A stretch of DNA of 64,000 bases from Przewalskia tangutica (taxonomy: Eukaryota > Streptophyta > Magnoliopsida > Solanales > Solanaceae). The DNA lies in NCBI GenBank assembly GCA_029844215.1, contig CM056731.1, positions 82,852,992-82,916,991 on the forward strand, read 5' to 3'. Positions 13,196-26,060 of this stretch are shown here, piece by piece. Both the position numbers and the translations under genes were made by a program. The notes below the pieces were generated by a model. It made no database searches and was not told where the DNA came from. It saw nothing but the letters and a program-made list of their open reading frames with translations. Position 1 is the first letter of the stretch. The number at the start of each line of letters is the position of its first letter.

Positions 13196-13360
13196 GACTT
13201 GAGTTTTGAAAAAGGCAGTAACTTGATTTGAAAAGTATATGTTACTTAATTTAAAGAGTAGAAGTAACTTGATTTAAATGCATAAGTTACTTGGTTTTAA
13301 AAGTGTCAGTTACTTGAGTTTAAAAGGGTAAGTAACTTGGTTTTAATAGTGAAAGTGCTT
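13196..13360. repeat. degenerate tandem repeat (about 28 bp)
   Basis: Five to six imperfect copies of a unit containing AGTTACTTG-type words separated by TTTAAA-like spacers. They lie inside D only. Confidence 0.6.
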
Positions 13361-13885
13361 TTGGGTTCAACTCCCTAAACATTGCATGAACCGATTCTTT
13401 TATAAAGAATACACGTACATAGTACTTTGGGTTCAAATCCCGTACATGATATGGTAGTGCTTTAGTTTTCTAAAATGAAAGTGTTATAACGGCTTTATGG
13501 GAAGTTTGTTATAACAAGGTTTGTGGAAAGTCAAGAGATGGTTTAAAATGTTGTAAGGAAATCATGGGAGAATGTCCATGGTTAAGTCCTTAAGATAGTA
13601 CATGATATGTGAAACTTTGATTTTCAAAGATGTTTTAAAGTAATACGTGATGTCTATTGCCCTGATTTGTCAAACCATGTCTTAGAAAGATACTTAGTAT
13701 GATAAGTGTCTTGATGATGGTTTCAAAATGATACATGTATTGGATTCTACTTCCTAGTGATACATGTAGTACTTGGGCATTTCTAAAAATGGAAATTTAG
13801 TTTATAAAGTGAATGTACGACTCACATACATTGTTGTAATGGACTTTAATCCTTAGTGATGCAAGGTGTGATAGTGCCTTGGTGT

Positions 13886-14160
13886 TATAAAATGAAAGAC
13901 TTGTTAGTGTCTTGTTTATTTTAGAAAAGGAAGGCATGGTATTGTCTTGGTTATTTTAGAAAGGAAGACATAGTATTGTCTTGTTTGTTTTAAAAGGAAT
14001 ACATGTAATAGTCTTGGTTATTTTAGAAAGGAAGACATGGTATTGTCTTGTTTGTTTTAAAAGGAAGACATGATATTGTCTTGGTTATTTCAGAAAGGAA
14101 GGCATGATATTGTCTTGTTTGTTTTAAAAGGAAGGCATGACATTGTCTTGGTTATTCAAA
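13886..14160. repeat. tandem repeat (about 36 bp, some 7-8 copies)
   Basis: Repeating GGAAGACATGGTATTGTCTTG with alternating GTTTGTTTTAAAA and GTTATTTTAGAAA tails, so the underlying period may be a pair of about 72 bp. It is within D. No spacer-like unique sequence separates the copies. Confidence 0.8.
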
Positions 14161-14849
14161 AAGATGGTGCCTTCATTTTGTCTAATGATAGTTAAAGATT
14201 ACTTAACTTGCATATGTTGTTCATGATAGCCATTAGTGCAAGTGTTATAAGTATAATTGCGGGGTAACCCCCCAAGACATTATACATCTCCTGAGTATAA
14301 TTGCGGGGTAAACCCCCACATATTCCGTGGATTTGCTCCCAACGATGCGAGTATGGCGTATATGCTCATGCGAGTCCGTAGGGCTCATGCGGGTGAAATA
14401 GTCCTATGCGGGTGAAATAGTCCTATGCGAGGAAATTACCTCATGCGTGTTATACCCCGTATTTCCAGAGTATGTACGTGAGGGCGTACGTATACAATTT
14501 GAGCCTTAAAGTAGGCATAGGTTCGAATTTGTGCATAACTACCAAAAGGAGTCGTTTTTCGACGAAACGTTTCCACAGCTTTCGTAGGGAAAATTCCGGC
14601 TATGTCAATAATAATTTTTGCGGATTTTTCCGAGAGACGTAACATTTTGGACCAACGGGAGGGTGACATGTGTCACCCTCACATTGGAAGGCTTGGACGG
14701 CAATATTGGACGATTGGGTCTTGTGTAGTAGGTAGGATATTTTGTGCAAGTTGTGTGGTAGATGGATAAGGTACACGTGGTTGAAATCTAGCCCTACACT
14801 TGCCTTACACTTGGAGTGATCTTGGCCATTGGTTGGCCATGGCTTGACC

Positions 14850-14857
14850 TATAAATA
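14850..14857 (+). promoter_or_regulatory. C LTR TATA box (TATAAATA)
   Basis: Plus-strand TATAAATACCCC, in the sense strand of C and positionally equivalent to the boxes in A, B, F and M. Downstream leader sequence is cut by B at 15584. Confidence 0.6.
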
Positions 14858-16238
14858 CCCCTCTAAGTTGATGAACTTCTTCATCCTAAATTGTTCTAAG
14901 TCTTGAAAAATCCTCCTCTCCTCGAGCTTTTCGTCCAACACCCTCTCCCCCCCCCTCTAGCCTAAGTGGTTCGGCCGAGGCCCCCTCCCTAGCCTAGCCG
15001 AAAGTATCCCCCCCTCCCCTTGAGGTGCTAGCCGTGGGGTCCCCCCCTAGCCCTAGTTGTTTCGGATAATACCTCTTGTTGTGGTATAGAAATACTCTCC
15101 TAGTATTGTTATAATGCCCAAATACCTTGGCCCAAATACCTTGTAGTATTCCCAAGGTTACACTTATACAAAAGCCCAGAAAATACTATTATACTTCCCT
15201 CAGTCACAAAACGAAACCCTAAGGAAAACCTTCATAGTCGGTTGAAGTGTTTAAGTAGAAGTTGCGAAGAACTTCTAAGGGTTGTTTGGAGTGGATTGGA
15301 GCGCCCGGAGTAGGAGCTAAACGTTGTTCAGGATCGACATATAACTTGGATAATTTTGGGCTTATCGAGGTAAACACTCTTGACCTTCTGTTGTAATTGG
15401 GAATTACATGTTGTAGGAATATATAGTTAAAGTATACTATATATAGAAGTGAACATAGTTGTGCGGCAATGTCTTTTGACTTAAGCCTGAATAATACTTA
15501 CGGCAATGTCTTGCGACTTAAGCCTGAATTTAAAGAAGAGAACTGAACTGTAATTACATAGGACTGTATTACAGTAGACTTGTTGTCACGACCCGAACCC
15601 GGGCCCGTGACTGGTGCCTTACCCCGGGCACCCTAGTGATACAACATCAGAGAAAATCAGCGGAAATAAAAACATGAACATGAATTAAGAGAACAGATAA
15701 ATAAACAGGCCAACCAAAACAGTTGCCTTCATCATATATACATAAATACCCGAACAGTTATCCTTTTTACAAACCCTGCCCACAACAAAGGCTGCACTTA
15801 AGATTTTTACAACGGCTATGACGGACAGGCCCCGCCATACCACGAATGTATACGAATCTGCACTGTGGTAACATACCAAAAGATAAGCCTCGAAGGAACG
15901 GAGCTTCCCAACACGCGGAATGTGATCCTATAAGCGGATCGGCGATCGATGTACCTTTTACTCATGCAGATTTAACGCACCCAAGGAGGTCGATAACAGT
16001 ACCAAGTATGTGAAATCAGAAAATATCGTAAATGAAATCATAATAGTCTATAAAGCAGAGACATGTATGATAACCAAACTACTGATTCACAACATAAGAG
16101 CGATCATGTCAAGTCGTGACTCACGCCTAAAAGTCATCCTCATGCCCGTGGAACTCCTTCCTCACCGCCAGATCTAGGTACAAATCATGTGATACGTATA
16201 TGTGTCTCGCCCATCTTATGGACCCAATATAGAAAAGG

Positions 16239-16506
16239 GTGGAATACATTCCTGTTCATCCCATGAACCTAGAGTCGAGTGGAATACATTCCCGGATGAA
16301 CCCAGAGTCAAGTGAAATACATTCGGATGAACCGGTCATCAAGTGAAATACATTCCCGGATGAACCGGTAGTCAAGTGATATACATTCCCGGATGAACCG
16401 GTCATCAAGTGAAATACATTCCCGGATGAACCGGTAATCAAGTGAAATACATTCCCGGATGACCCGGTAGTCAAGTGATATACATTCCCGGATGAACCAG
16501 AGTCGA
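16239..16506. repeat. 33-bp tandem array, 3' LTR copy (8 units)
   Basis: Units of the form GTGAAATACATTCCCGGATG plus AACCGGTAGTCAA; the first unit is longer. Because 33 is divisible by 3, minus-strand frames stay open through the array and translate as an 11-residue repeat (TGSSGNVFHLM or a variant). Copies are contiguous without unique spacers. Confidence 0.9.
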
Positions 16507-18402
16507 GTAGAACACAGTACTTGCACAACAAGACTATCACACGTAACATGGTCAAGTTTCATAACAACAAGTATAAGCAAGTTACACACGACTCAAGGTA
16601 CTTTCATTTTATGTCAAAGTCCGGATTTTAACCTTAAAGTACTACGTCCGTTAAATTCCTTTTAAGATCCATTTCTTTTACAAAGGTCACCCGATACCCG
16701 TAGTATAAAATTTGAGTGACTAACATTGTTAAGTAAACCAAAATGCTTTCCTTTGTAAAATCAAGTGACAACCTTATTTTCCAAACGTTCAAGTTTGCCT
16801 AATTTCGAAAGCTCAAGTTTCTCATTTTAGAAAAAGGTTTCGTAGTTCATAGTTTTAGTCCTTTAAAACATAATTCTCCTTTAAACGTTTTGGAAGCATA
16901 TGTCTTATATGTGAGTAGGTTATTCTTGTTTATAATCAATCTTATTAAGCAGCCATGATCTAAGAAATGTAATATCATTTTGTCTTATCTTAGCTTCTGC
17001 GGATGAGGTTTCTACCGATTTTAATAATACTTCATTAGTCAATACATTTTCCTTTTATTAACGCCGCAGTTGGTTTGTCGATACACATTCGATTTCGAAA
17101 TCAAGAAACATTCTTAAGCCGTTATACCTAGCTTCCCATAAAGCTAGTATAACTCTTAAGCTTTCAAAACCCAAGTACTACTCATTCTTTCAAAACGATT
17201 CATAAATCTTTTGAAATACTTCAAGTTCTTTATTAACACATATCAAGCCAGTTATTATTCAAATCCGTTACCTTTTAGAAACCACAAAGTCTTTGCTTAT
17301 CCACATCAAGCTATTATACCCGACTTCCCATAAAGCCGGTATAACACTTTATGTTTGAAACCAAGCAAATACATTTAGCACGTATGCGTCTCACCGTACT
17401 ACATAGTTCACACATATCATGCTAGAAGAGATAGGAAGAGGTTCACATACCTCGCGACGATTATCGACTAATAGCAAAACGCTCCAAGTACCTCAAACCG
17501 CTACACTCTCTCACGAGCAGATCACTCCACACGTAGTACTACAACCTATAGAGGCCACAAAGCGCCTATTAATATCTTTAGATCGGCGTAGAATATTCTA
17601 CAGAAAATGGCGACTCTCCCCGCAACAACAGAAATCTCCTCTCTATCGAGGCCGCTACCAAGCCAACCGGGGTTAACATGTCTAACCGGACGTGTACAAT
17701 TCTACTACACAAGAATGTTACACAAGTCTATCTGAATACACCCATGTAATTACAGTTCTCTTATTTAAATTCAGGCTTAAGTCGCAAGACATTGCCGTAA
17801 GTATTATTCAGGCTTAAGTCAAAAGACATTGCCGCACAATTATGTTCAGTTCTATATATAGTATACTTAACTATATACTCCTACAACATGTAATTTCCAA
17901 TTACAACAGAAGGTCAAGAATGTTTACCTCGATAAGCCCAAAATTATCCGAGTTTATACGTCGATCCTGAACAACGTTTAGCTCCTACCCCGGGCGCTCC
18001 AATCCGTTCCAACCAACCGCCAGAAGTTCTAACCAACTTCTACTTATGACTTCAACTACGGGTGAAGATTTACTTAGGGTTTCGTTTTTGTGGTGAGGAA
18101 GTATAATAGTATTTTACGGGCTTTTGTAAAAGTGTAACCTTGGGAATACTACCAGGTCTTTGGGCCAAGGTATTTGGGCTTTATAACAGTACTTGGAGAG
18201 TATTTCTATCCCACAAAAAGGGGTATTTATCCGAGACAACTAGCAGTGGGGTACCTCCTAGGGCACCACAGGGGAAGGGAAGCTCTCGCCAATAGGGCCT
18301 CAAAGGGGAGGTGTGGTGGACGAGAGAACAAGAGGGAGGGAGTGTTTGAGACTTAGGTAGATTGCTCAAGTGAGGATGAAGAAAGTCTTCAACTTAGAGG
18401 GG

Positions 18403-18410
18403 TATTTATA
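18403..18410 (-). promoter_or_regulatory. B 3' LTR TATA box (TATAAATA)
   Basis: Minus-strand TATAAATACCCC, equivalent to 24063-24070. Confidence 0.55.
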
Positions 18411-18832
18411 GGTCAAGTGAAGGCCAACCAATGGCCAAGATGAAGACAAGTGCCATGCAAGTGTAGGGTAAAGATTAAGCCATGTGTTTGTGGGTCCCAC
18501 TTTCTCATCTTCCACACAAAATATCCTACCAACTCCTTGACTAAGGAGAAGGCACAAAAAACGTGCCAACAATGCTCAATTCGTCCGTCCACCCCTTCCA
18601 ATTAGAGGGTGACAAGTGTCGCCCTCTCGTTGGTCCAAAATGTTTCGTCTCTCGGAAAAATCCGCAAAAATTATTAATGACATAGCCGGAATTTTCCCTA
18701 CGAAAGCTGTGGAAACGTTTCGTCGAAAAACGACTCCTTTAGGTAGTTATGCACAAATTCGAAACTTGCCTAACTTTAAGGCTCAAATTATAATACGACG
18801 CTACCACGCATACCGAAATACGGGGTATTACA

Positions 18833-18846
18833 TTCTCCCCTCCTTA
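18833..18846 (-). other. B polypurine tract
   Basis: The minus strand reads AAGGAGGGGAGAA directly next to the 3' LTR start, in the same context (gaatgtttct upstream) as in A, E and M. Confidence 0.8.
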
Positions 18847-19799
18847 GAAACATTCGTCCCGAATGTTCCTTCTCAAGACGGATAACGATAAAGTTCTTCT
18901 AATAAGTTGCCAACGCCACAACTGGCCACGAAACAACACATGCACGCAAATACTTATATCCAAGTCTACGAGGAAACACCTCTAACATCACAAACTTTTG
19001 TCACTTTGCCGCGAGGTTCTAGTGTCATTCCGGCGACCCAACAAATGGTACCGGACTGCATGCGATCCCTGAGGTCTAAAATATACATCCTTCGCACCTT
19101 CTCCCTTTACAAGAAATGATCATATCTATGCTCGCAATACATGCTCGCCTCTACCCTTACTCGTCGTACTCTTCTCGAACTCTTGAACTCTTTTAGCATA
19201 CGCACCACACTTTAGTTTCCGAAACTTGGAGTCACTACCTCCCAACTTGGTCATCTTATTAGCCTCGATCTTCCTTAAGGCCATTCCCGGCCTTCACGAT
19301 CTACTTCTGGTCGAACGTATCCACGAACTCATACGATGGTCATCAAAACTTGGGCCTAGCACCCTGGTGACCCTACCATCTAGCGGGACCACCCAGAGCT
19401 GACCCCACCTCATTCCGGGCTACGGGTTGACACGCAACACGCCCTCAACCCGACCCTCCGTCACGCCAACTCTCTTGTTTCTCGATCCGAAACAACCTTG
19501 CTAAATCACATCATGAAAGATACATCTTTCATTTACCCAACCCAGAGACTTATCACACAATATTTTCTAGGCATAAAATGCACTCTGACAAGGATCACTC
19601 GCAAAATCTTGTACTCAAGACGGCCTTACATCTAAGGTCTCAACTGTAATATTCTAAGGTTCATCATTTCCTCACCCCCAGGCTTACCCTTTTCCCCCAA
19701 CCAGGTTCCTAAATCACACTTTAGCACAAAGCTATCCGAACATAACACTTAACACATTAACATAACATCAAAACATACAAGCCTCTAGAGGGTTAAGGA
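18847..19799 (-). other. B internal region, no readable domain
   Basis: About 950 bp between the polypurine tract and the gag trace. It shares short blocks with the A and E internal regions (for example near 19320-19400) but no pol domain can be recognised in any frame. The pol gene has evidently been deleted from this copy. Confidence 0.45.
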
Positions 19800-21014
19800 T
19801 ATACCTGAAGCTACCGCTCCACTCTAATCATAAGTGCGCCTGCAGGCGCATAATCGTAGGCGATGAACTCGCCATCGATCCGCAGGTCGCGCAGCAAGCC
19901 GCTACCTCTCCTATAAGCACGATCTCGTCACATGGCTCGACGGCCGCAGTGAAACAAGCACCGCGAAAAAGACGACATTCCGGGATGATGTTTGCCACAT
20001 CGTGCACACCGAGGGGACATGAATCCCGGCCAAGCACTCACGTATACCGTGGAACGAAGCCCGAGCTCGACCAGCTCGAATACCTGAACGTCCCAAGATC
20101 GGCGGGGACCACTGCATCGTGGAGGTACATAACTAGATCAGCTGAGGCGGTCCGCCTCGAAAGTTACCAAAGGACCCTACTGTTCTGGCCCTCTTCTGAT
20201 GATCTCGGTCATTCCGTCGACCTCTCCGTGCCTCACATCCTAGTGCATGAGCTTGCATGCGGGCAATGTCCATGCCCGGCTGAAGAGCTACTCCGCATAA
20301 GCCTCGCCAAGTAATCGTCGGCCGTGACGTAGCGGTGTACTGTCCTCCATATCCGCTACTACGGAACATACCGAGCTAATGAGTCGAACTCCATCATTTC
20401 TAACCGTCCGCCGCCCCGCCTCAACGTCAAAAATTGCTTACCGAGCCCTCTCATCCGCGAGGCAAGAAATGTGCAAGAAATGCCTCGAGAACTCGCCCCA
20501 AATCGGAAGTGCATGCTCTTCCGGACAGCCTCACGAATCAAACGACCAATCTGCAGTATCACGCGGTGATGCGAACCCAATACCACCGACTCGCCTCGAG
20601 GCTCGATCACTCATGATCCGTAGGCTGTCGGATAAACTCCCGAGGGTCGCCTCGCCTCTCGATCCATAGAACACCGGAGGCTACAACTCGGGAAGTCGTA
20701 GCCTCAAACTGCTCGCCGGGGTGAACTACGGTCTTCTTTGGGCTGGAATCGGTGATCCGGCCTTATCTCATATTCGCCACGACCGCGGCGAATCGCCATC
20801 TCTTGTACCCATCTCATCGGCTCAGCCGTGGACCGAGGCTCAGTATCAGAGTCTCAGCAGCCACCGCCGCGCTCTAAACTCTTTGGTCTTGTGGCGTCGC
20901 GAAACCCGCCGTCGGCATCTGTCTCGTATCGACCGCTCGCGCTCGTACTCTCAGATCTCACTAACACCACTCATCGCCTTGCCCATCTGGGCTCAGGTGC
21001 CTTACGCGAGGCAT
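19800..21014 (-). pseudogene. Decayed gag of B
   Basis: The minus-strand ATG at 21014 begins MPRVRH, in the same position relative to the primer site as the gag start of M. Downstream fragments match M gag: SVVLGSH and SLARYVP (about 20359-20610) and GVALQPGMDIARMQAHALGC (about 20133-20369). The pieces are in different frames, with stops between. In M the same order is present at 54232-54664. Plus-strand open frames here are shadows. No protease or RT follows, so the element keeps only a broken gag. Confidence 0.7.
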
Positions 21015-21203
21015 AATCGGTAAAGGAAAGGAATACGTCGGAGGGTCCAATTTATCACACGACTCTAAGGCACGATCTCGTAATGAGAAGAATGGAAACC
21101 AATCCTAAATGTCCTGCAGCCTCTCGATTATAGATGTGGTGCACAACACACCGATAATCAAGACTACTTAGACACGGTCTCAGACACTTTCCGAGGACTA
21201 ATC

Positions 21204-21215
21204 GCTTCGATACCA
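21204..21215 (-). other. B primer-binding site (initiator Met tRNA type, damaged)
   Basis: The minus strand reads TGGTATCGAAGC four bases inside the 5' LTR. Relative to TGGTATCAGAGC it is altered at the CAG, like the site in A. Confidence 0.7.
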
Positions 21216-21860
21216 CTTTTGTCACGACCGAACCGGGCCGTGGATCGTGCCTTACCGGGCACCCTAGTGATACAACATCGAGAAAATCAGGAAATAAAAA
21301 CATGAACATGAATTAAGAGAACAGATAAATAAACAGGCCAACCAAAGCGATTGCCTTCATCATATATACATAAATACGACAGTTATTTTTTTACAAACCC
21401 CGCCACAACAATACATGCACTTAAGATTTTTACACAGCATGACGGACAGGCCCGCCATACCACGAATGTATACGAATCTACGGACTGTGGTAACATACCA
21501 AAAGATAAGCCTCCAAGAAAGCGGAGCTTCCCAACACGCGGAATGTGATCCTATAGCGGGATCGGCGATCGATGTACCTTTTACTCATGCAGATGAACGC
21601 GGCCAAGCGAGGTCGATAACAGTACCAAGTATGTGAAATCAGAAAATATCAGAAATGAAATCATAATAGTCTATAAAGCAGAGACATGTATGATAACCAA
21701 ACTACGATTCACAACATAAGAGCGATCATGTCAAGTCGTGGACTCACGCCTAAAAGTCATCCTCATGCGTGGAACTCCTTCCTCACCGCCGGCCTAGGTA
21801 CAAATCATGTGATACGTATAACAGGTCTCGGCCCATCTTATGGACCCAATATAGAAAAGG

Positions 21861-22132
21861 GTGGAATACATTCCCGGTTCATCCCATGAACCGGTAGTCG
21901 AGTGGAATACATTCCCGGATGAACCGGTAGTCAAGTGAAATACATTCCCGGATGAACCGGTCATCAAGTGAAATACATTCCCGGATGAACCGGTAGTCAA
22001 GTGATATACATTCCCGGATGAACCGGTCATCAAGTGAAATACATTCCCGGATGAACCGGTAATCAAGTGAAATACATTCCCGGATGACCCGGTAGTCAAG
22101 TGATATACATTCCCGGATGAACCGGTAGTCGA
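21861..22132. repeat. 33-bp tandem array, 5' LTR copy
   Basis: One 41-bp variant unit (21861-21901) followed by seven exact-period 33-bp units starting at 21902, 21935, 21968, 22001, 22034, 22067 and 22100. Two unit types (ending GGTAGTC and GGTCATC) alternate in part, which suggests past duplication of unit pairs. Same unit number as in the partner LTR. Confidence 0.92.
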
Positions 22133-24062
22133 GTAGAACACAGTACTTGCACAACAAGACTATCACACGTAACATGGTCAAGTTTCATAACAACAAGTAT
22201 AAGCAAGTTACACACGACTCAAGGTACTTTCATTTTATGTCAAAGTCCGGATTTTAACCTTAAAGTACTACGTCCGTTAAATTCCTTTTAAGATCCATTT
22301 CTTTTACAAAGGTCACCCGATACCCGTAGTATAAAATTTGAGTGACTAACATTGTTAAGTAAACCAAAATGCTTTCCTTTGTAAAATCAAGTGACAACCT
22401 TATTTTCCAAACGTTCAAGTTTGCCTAATTTCGAAAGCTCAAGTTTCTCATTTTAGAAAAAGGTTTCGTAGTTCATAGTTTTAGTCCTTTAAAACATAAT
22501 TCTCCTTTAAACGTTTTGGAAGCATATGTCTTATATGTGAGTAGGTTATTCTTGTTTATAATCAATCTTATTAAGCAGCCATGATCTAAGAAATGTAATA
22601 TCATTTTGTCTTATCTTAGCTTCTATGCAGATGGAGGTTTCTACTGATTTTAATAATACTTCATTAGTCAATACATTTTCCTTTTATTAACGCTGCAGTG
22701 GTTTGTCGATACACATTCTGATTTCCGAAATCAGTAAAACATTCTTAAGCCGTTATACCTAGCTTCCCATAAAGCTAGTATAACTCTTAAGCTTTCAAAA
22801 CCCAAGTACTACTCATTCTTTCAAAACGATTCATAAATCTTTTGAAATACTTCAAGTTCTTTATTAACACATATCAAGCCAGTTATTATTCAAATCCGTT
22901 ACCTTTTAGAAACCACAAAGTATTTGCTTATCCACATAAAGCTGTTATAACCGACTTCCCATAAAGCCGTTATAACACTTTATGTTTTAAACCAATCAAA
23001 TACATTTAGCACATGTACGTCTACCGTACTACATAGTTCACACATATCATGCTAGAAGAGATAGGAAGAGGTTCACATACCTCGCGACGATTATCGACTA
23101 ATAGCAAAACGCCCAAGTACCTCAAACCGCTTGGCTACACTCTCAGTCGAGCAGATCACTCCACACGTAGTACTACAACCTATAGAGGCCACAAAGCGCC
23201 TATTAATATCTTTAGATCCCGACGTAGAATATTCTACAGAAAATTCGAAGACCTTCCCCGCAACGGCAGAAATCTCCTCCTCTATCGAGGCCGCTACCAA
23301 GCCAACCAGTGTTAACATGTCTAACCGGACGTGTACAATTCTACTACACAGTAATGTTACACAAGTCTACTGTAATACAGTCCTATGTAATTACAGTTCA
23401 GTTCTCTTATTTAAATTCAGGCTTAAGTCGCAAGACATTGCCGTAAGTATTATTCAGGCTTAAGTCAAAAGACATTGCCGCACAATTATGTTCAGTTCTA
23501 TATATAGTATACTTAACTATATACTCCTACAACATGTAATTTCCAATTACAACAGAAGGTCAAGAATGTTTACCTCGATAAGCCCAAAATTATCCGAGTT
23601 TATACGTCGATCCTGAACAACGTTTAGCTCCTACCCCGGGCGCTCCAATCCGTTCCAACCAACCCTTAGAAGTTCTAACCAACTTCTACTTATGACTTCA
23701 ACTACGGGTGAAGATTTACTTAGGGTTTCGTTTTTGTGACTGAGGGAAGTATAATAGTATTTTCTGGGCTTTTGTAAAAGTGTAACCTTGGGAATACTAC
23801 AAGGTATTTGGGCCAAGGTATTTGGGCATTATAACAATACTTGGAGAGTATTTCTATACCACAAAAAGGGGTATTTATACGAGACAACTAGGCTAGGGGG
23901 GGGGGTACCCCTCGGCTTAGGGCACCACAAAGGGGAAGGGAAGCTCTCGCCGATAGGGCCTCAAAGGGAGGTGTGGTGGGCGAGAGAGAACAAGAGGAGG
24001 AGTGTTTGAGACTTAGGTAGATTGCTCAAGTGAGGATGAAGCAAGTCTTCAACTTAGAGGGG

Positions 24063-24070
24063 TATTTATA
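24063..24070 (-). promoter_or_regulatory. B 5' LTR TATA box (TATAAATA)
   Basis: Minus-strand TATAAATACCCC in the 5' LTR, the position from which B would be transcribed. Confidence 0.6.
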
Positions 24071-25960
24071 GGTCAAGTGAAGGCCAACCAATGGCCAAGA
24101 TGAAGACAAGTGCCATGCAAGTGTAGGGTAAAGATTAAGCCATGTGTTTGTGGGTCCCACTTTCTCATCTTCCACACAAAATATCCTACCAACTCCTTGA
24201 CTAAGGAGAAGGCACAAAAAACGTGCCAACAATGCTCAATTCGTCCGTCCCACCTTCCAATTGTAGGTGACAAGTGTCGCCCTCTCGTTGGTCCAAAATG
24301 TTTCGTCTCTCGGAAAAATCCGCAAAAATTATTAATGACATAGCCGGAATTTTCCCTACGAAAGCTGTGGAAACGTTTCGTCGAAAAACGACTCCTTTAG
24401 GTAGTTATGCACAAATTCAAAACTTGCCTAACTTTAAGGCTCAAATTATAATACGTACGCGCTCACGTACATACTCTGGAAATACGGGGTATAACACTTG
24501 TGTAGCATTACTGTGTAGTAGAATTGTACACGTCCGGTTAGACGTGTTAACCCCCCCTGGTTGGCTTGGTAGCCGGCCTCGATGGAGGAGGAGATTTACG
24601 CTGTTGCGGGGAGGTCTTTGCCGAATTTTCTGTAGAATATTCTACGTCGGGATCTAAAGATATTAATAGGCGCCTGTGGCCTCTCAGAGTTGTAGTACTA
24701 CGTGTGGAGTGATCTGCTTGGCTTAGAGTGTAGCCGACGGTTTGAGGTACTGGGAGCGTTTTGCTATTAGTCGATAATCGTCGCGAGGTATGTGAATCTC
24801 TTCCTATCTTTCTAGCATGATATGTGTATAACTATGTAGTACGGTAGACGTACATGTGTTAAATGTATTTGATTGGTTTAAAACATAAAGGGTTATAACG
24901 GCTTTATGGGAAGTTGGTTATAACAACTTTATGTATATAAGAAAGTGCTTATGATTGTTAAAAGGTAACTGATTTGAATTATAACTAACTTGATGTGTAA
25001 TAATAAAGAACTTGAAGTCTTTCCTTAAGAAACCTTTTTTTTTAAGAAGAGTAATACTTGGTTTTGAGAACTTAAGAGTTATACTAGCTTTATGGAAAGT
25101 TAGGTATAACGTCTAAAAGAGATAAAAAGAATGGCTATTTGATCTTAGAAGTTAAGAGACTTGATCTTATAAGATAAGAGACTTAACTTAATTAAATTTA
25201 TTTGAAAGTTGTAAGATGTATGAAACCTCATTCGTGAGTAATGAGTACTTGGTTTCTAAAAAATAATGTTTTACTGATGTCGGAAATGATAATGAGTATC
25301 GACAATCCACTGCAGCACTAATAAATGGAAATGTATTGAATAATGAAGTATTATTAAAACCAGTAGAAACCTCCATCTGCATAGAAGCTAAGATGAGACA
25401 AAATGATATTACATTTCCTAGATCATGGCTGCTTAATAAGATTTATTATGAACAAGAATAACCTACTCGCCTATGGCATATGTTACTCAATTGTTTTAAA
25501 AAGAGATTAAGACATTGAACTATGAAACTTTTCTAAAAAGAGACTTGCGTAATTGAAATTAGGCAAACTGGAACTTTAGGGAAAAGAAAGGCATTGTGTT
25601 GTCTTAAATTGGTTTAAAACATAAAGTATTATAACAGCTTTATAGGAAGATAGTTATAACGACTTTATGAAAACAAAAGGAGGGTTTTATCATTGGTTTT
25701 AATGTGGTAACGTGACTTTAAAAAGAGAAGTGTTTTGGTCTAAAAAGAAGGCATAGTGTTGCCTTAATTTGGTTTTAAAAAAGAAAGTATGAAAGTTGTT
25801 TTGGTCTATTTAAAAGATATAAGTCACTCTATTTTATACTACGGATATCGGGTGACTTTTATAGAAGGGAATGGATCTTTAAAAGGAATTTAACGTACGT
25901 AGTACTTTAGGGTTAAAACCCGGACTTGGGCATAAAATGAAAGTACTTCGAGTTGTGTAT

Positions 25961-26060
25961 AAACTTGCCTATGCTTGTTGTTGTGAAACTTGCCTATGCT
26001 TGTGGTTGTGAAACTTGCCTATGCTTGTTGTTGTGAAACTTGCCTATGCTTGTTGTGATA
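25961..26060. repeat. 25-bp tandem repeat in C (4 copies)
   Basis: Copies of AAACTTGCCTATGCTTGTTG plus TTGTG begin at 25961, 25986, 26011 and 26036. The same four-copy array is in the solo LTR F at 41641-41740, so it is an ancestral LTR feature. Confidence 0.85.

Larger units (their letters stand above)
11208..14447 (+). repeat. D solo LTR, central segment
   Basis: LTR sequence between the A and C insertions. It is AT-rich with internal short tandem repeats (13196-13360, 13886-14160). The part 11208-11500 is the reverse complement of the E LTR ends (compare 34780-35300). A possible plus-strand TATA word, TATATACA, is at 11485-11492. No coding region can be supported; open frames such as 12165-12350 show no domain. 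Confidence 0.8.
15584..18832 (-). repeat. B 3' LTR
   Basis: Partner of 21220-24496. From about 16520 to 16980 it is almost identical to 22150-22620, while 15584-16510 differs from its partner at many CCGG/CAG/CTG words. It contains the 33-bp array (16239-16506). Confidence 0.9.
15584..24496 (-). mobile_element. B: two-LTR, non-autonomous Tekay-like element
   Basis: The ends are TGTCACGACCC (15584) and GGGGTATAACA (24496), flanked by CTTGT at 15579-15583 and 24497-24501. The LTRs are 15584-18832 and 21220-24496. The 2.4 kb internal region holds a polypurine tract, gag traces and a primer-binding site, but nothing of RT, RNase H or integrase. It lies in the opposite orientation inside the solo LTR C, itself in D, so it is among the youngest insertions in this nest. 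Confidence 0.93.
21220..24496 (-). repeat. B 5' LTR
   Basis: Starts TGTCACGACC and ends GGGGTATAACA; carries the better preserved 33-bp array and a TATA box at 24063-24070. Confidence 0.9.

Noticed and set aside
16256..16589. Open frames of 93-99 codons with an 11-residue repeat (also 21794-22181)
   Set aside because: They follow from a 33-bp tandem repeat; both minus frames are open and no start context, domain or conservation supports a protein.
20379..21023. Plus-strand frames of 60-100 codons in B interior
   Set aside because: Antisense to decayed gag; the minus strand gives the recognisable gag fragments.
21861..22132. CRISPR-like array
   Set aside because: Units are directly adjacent with no unique spacers, and the setting is a plant LTR. 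The same applies to the 56-bp arrays in E.
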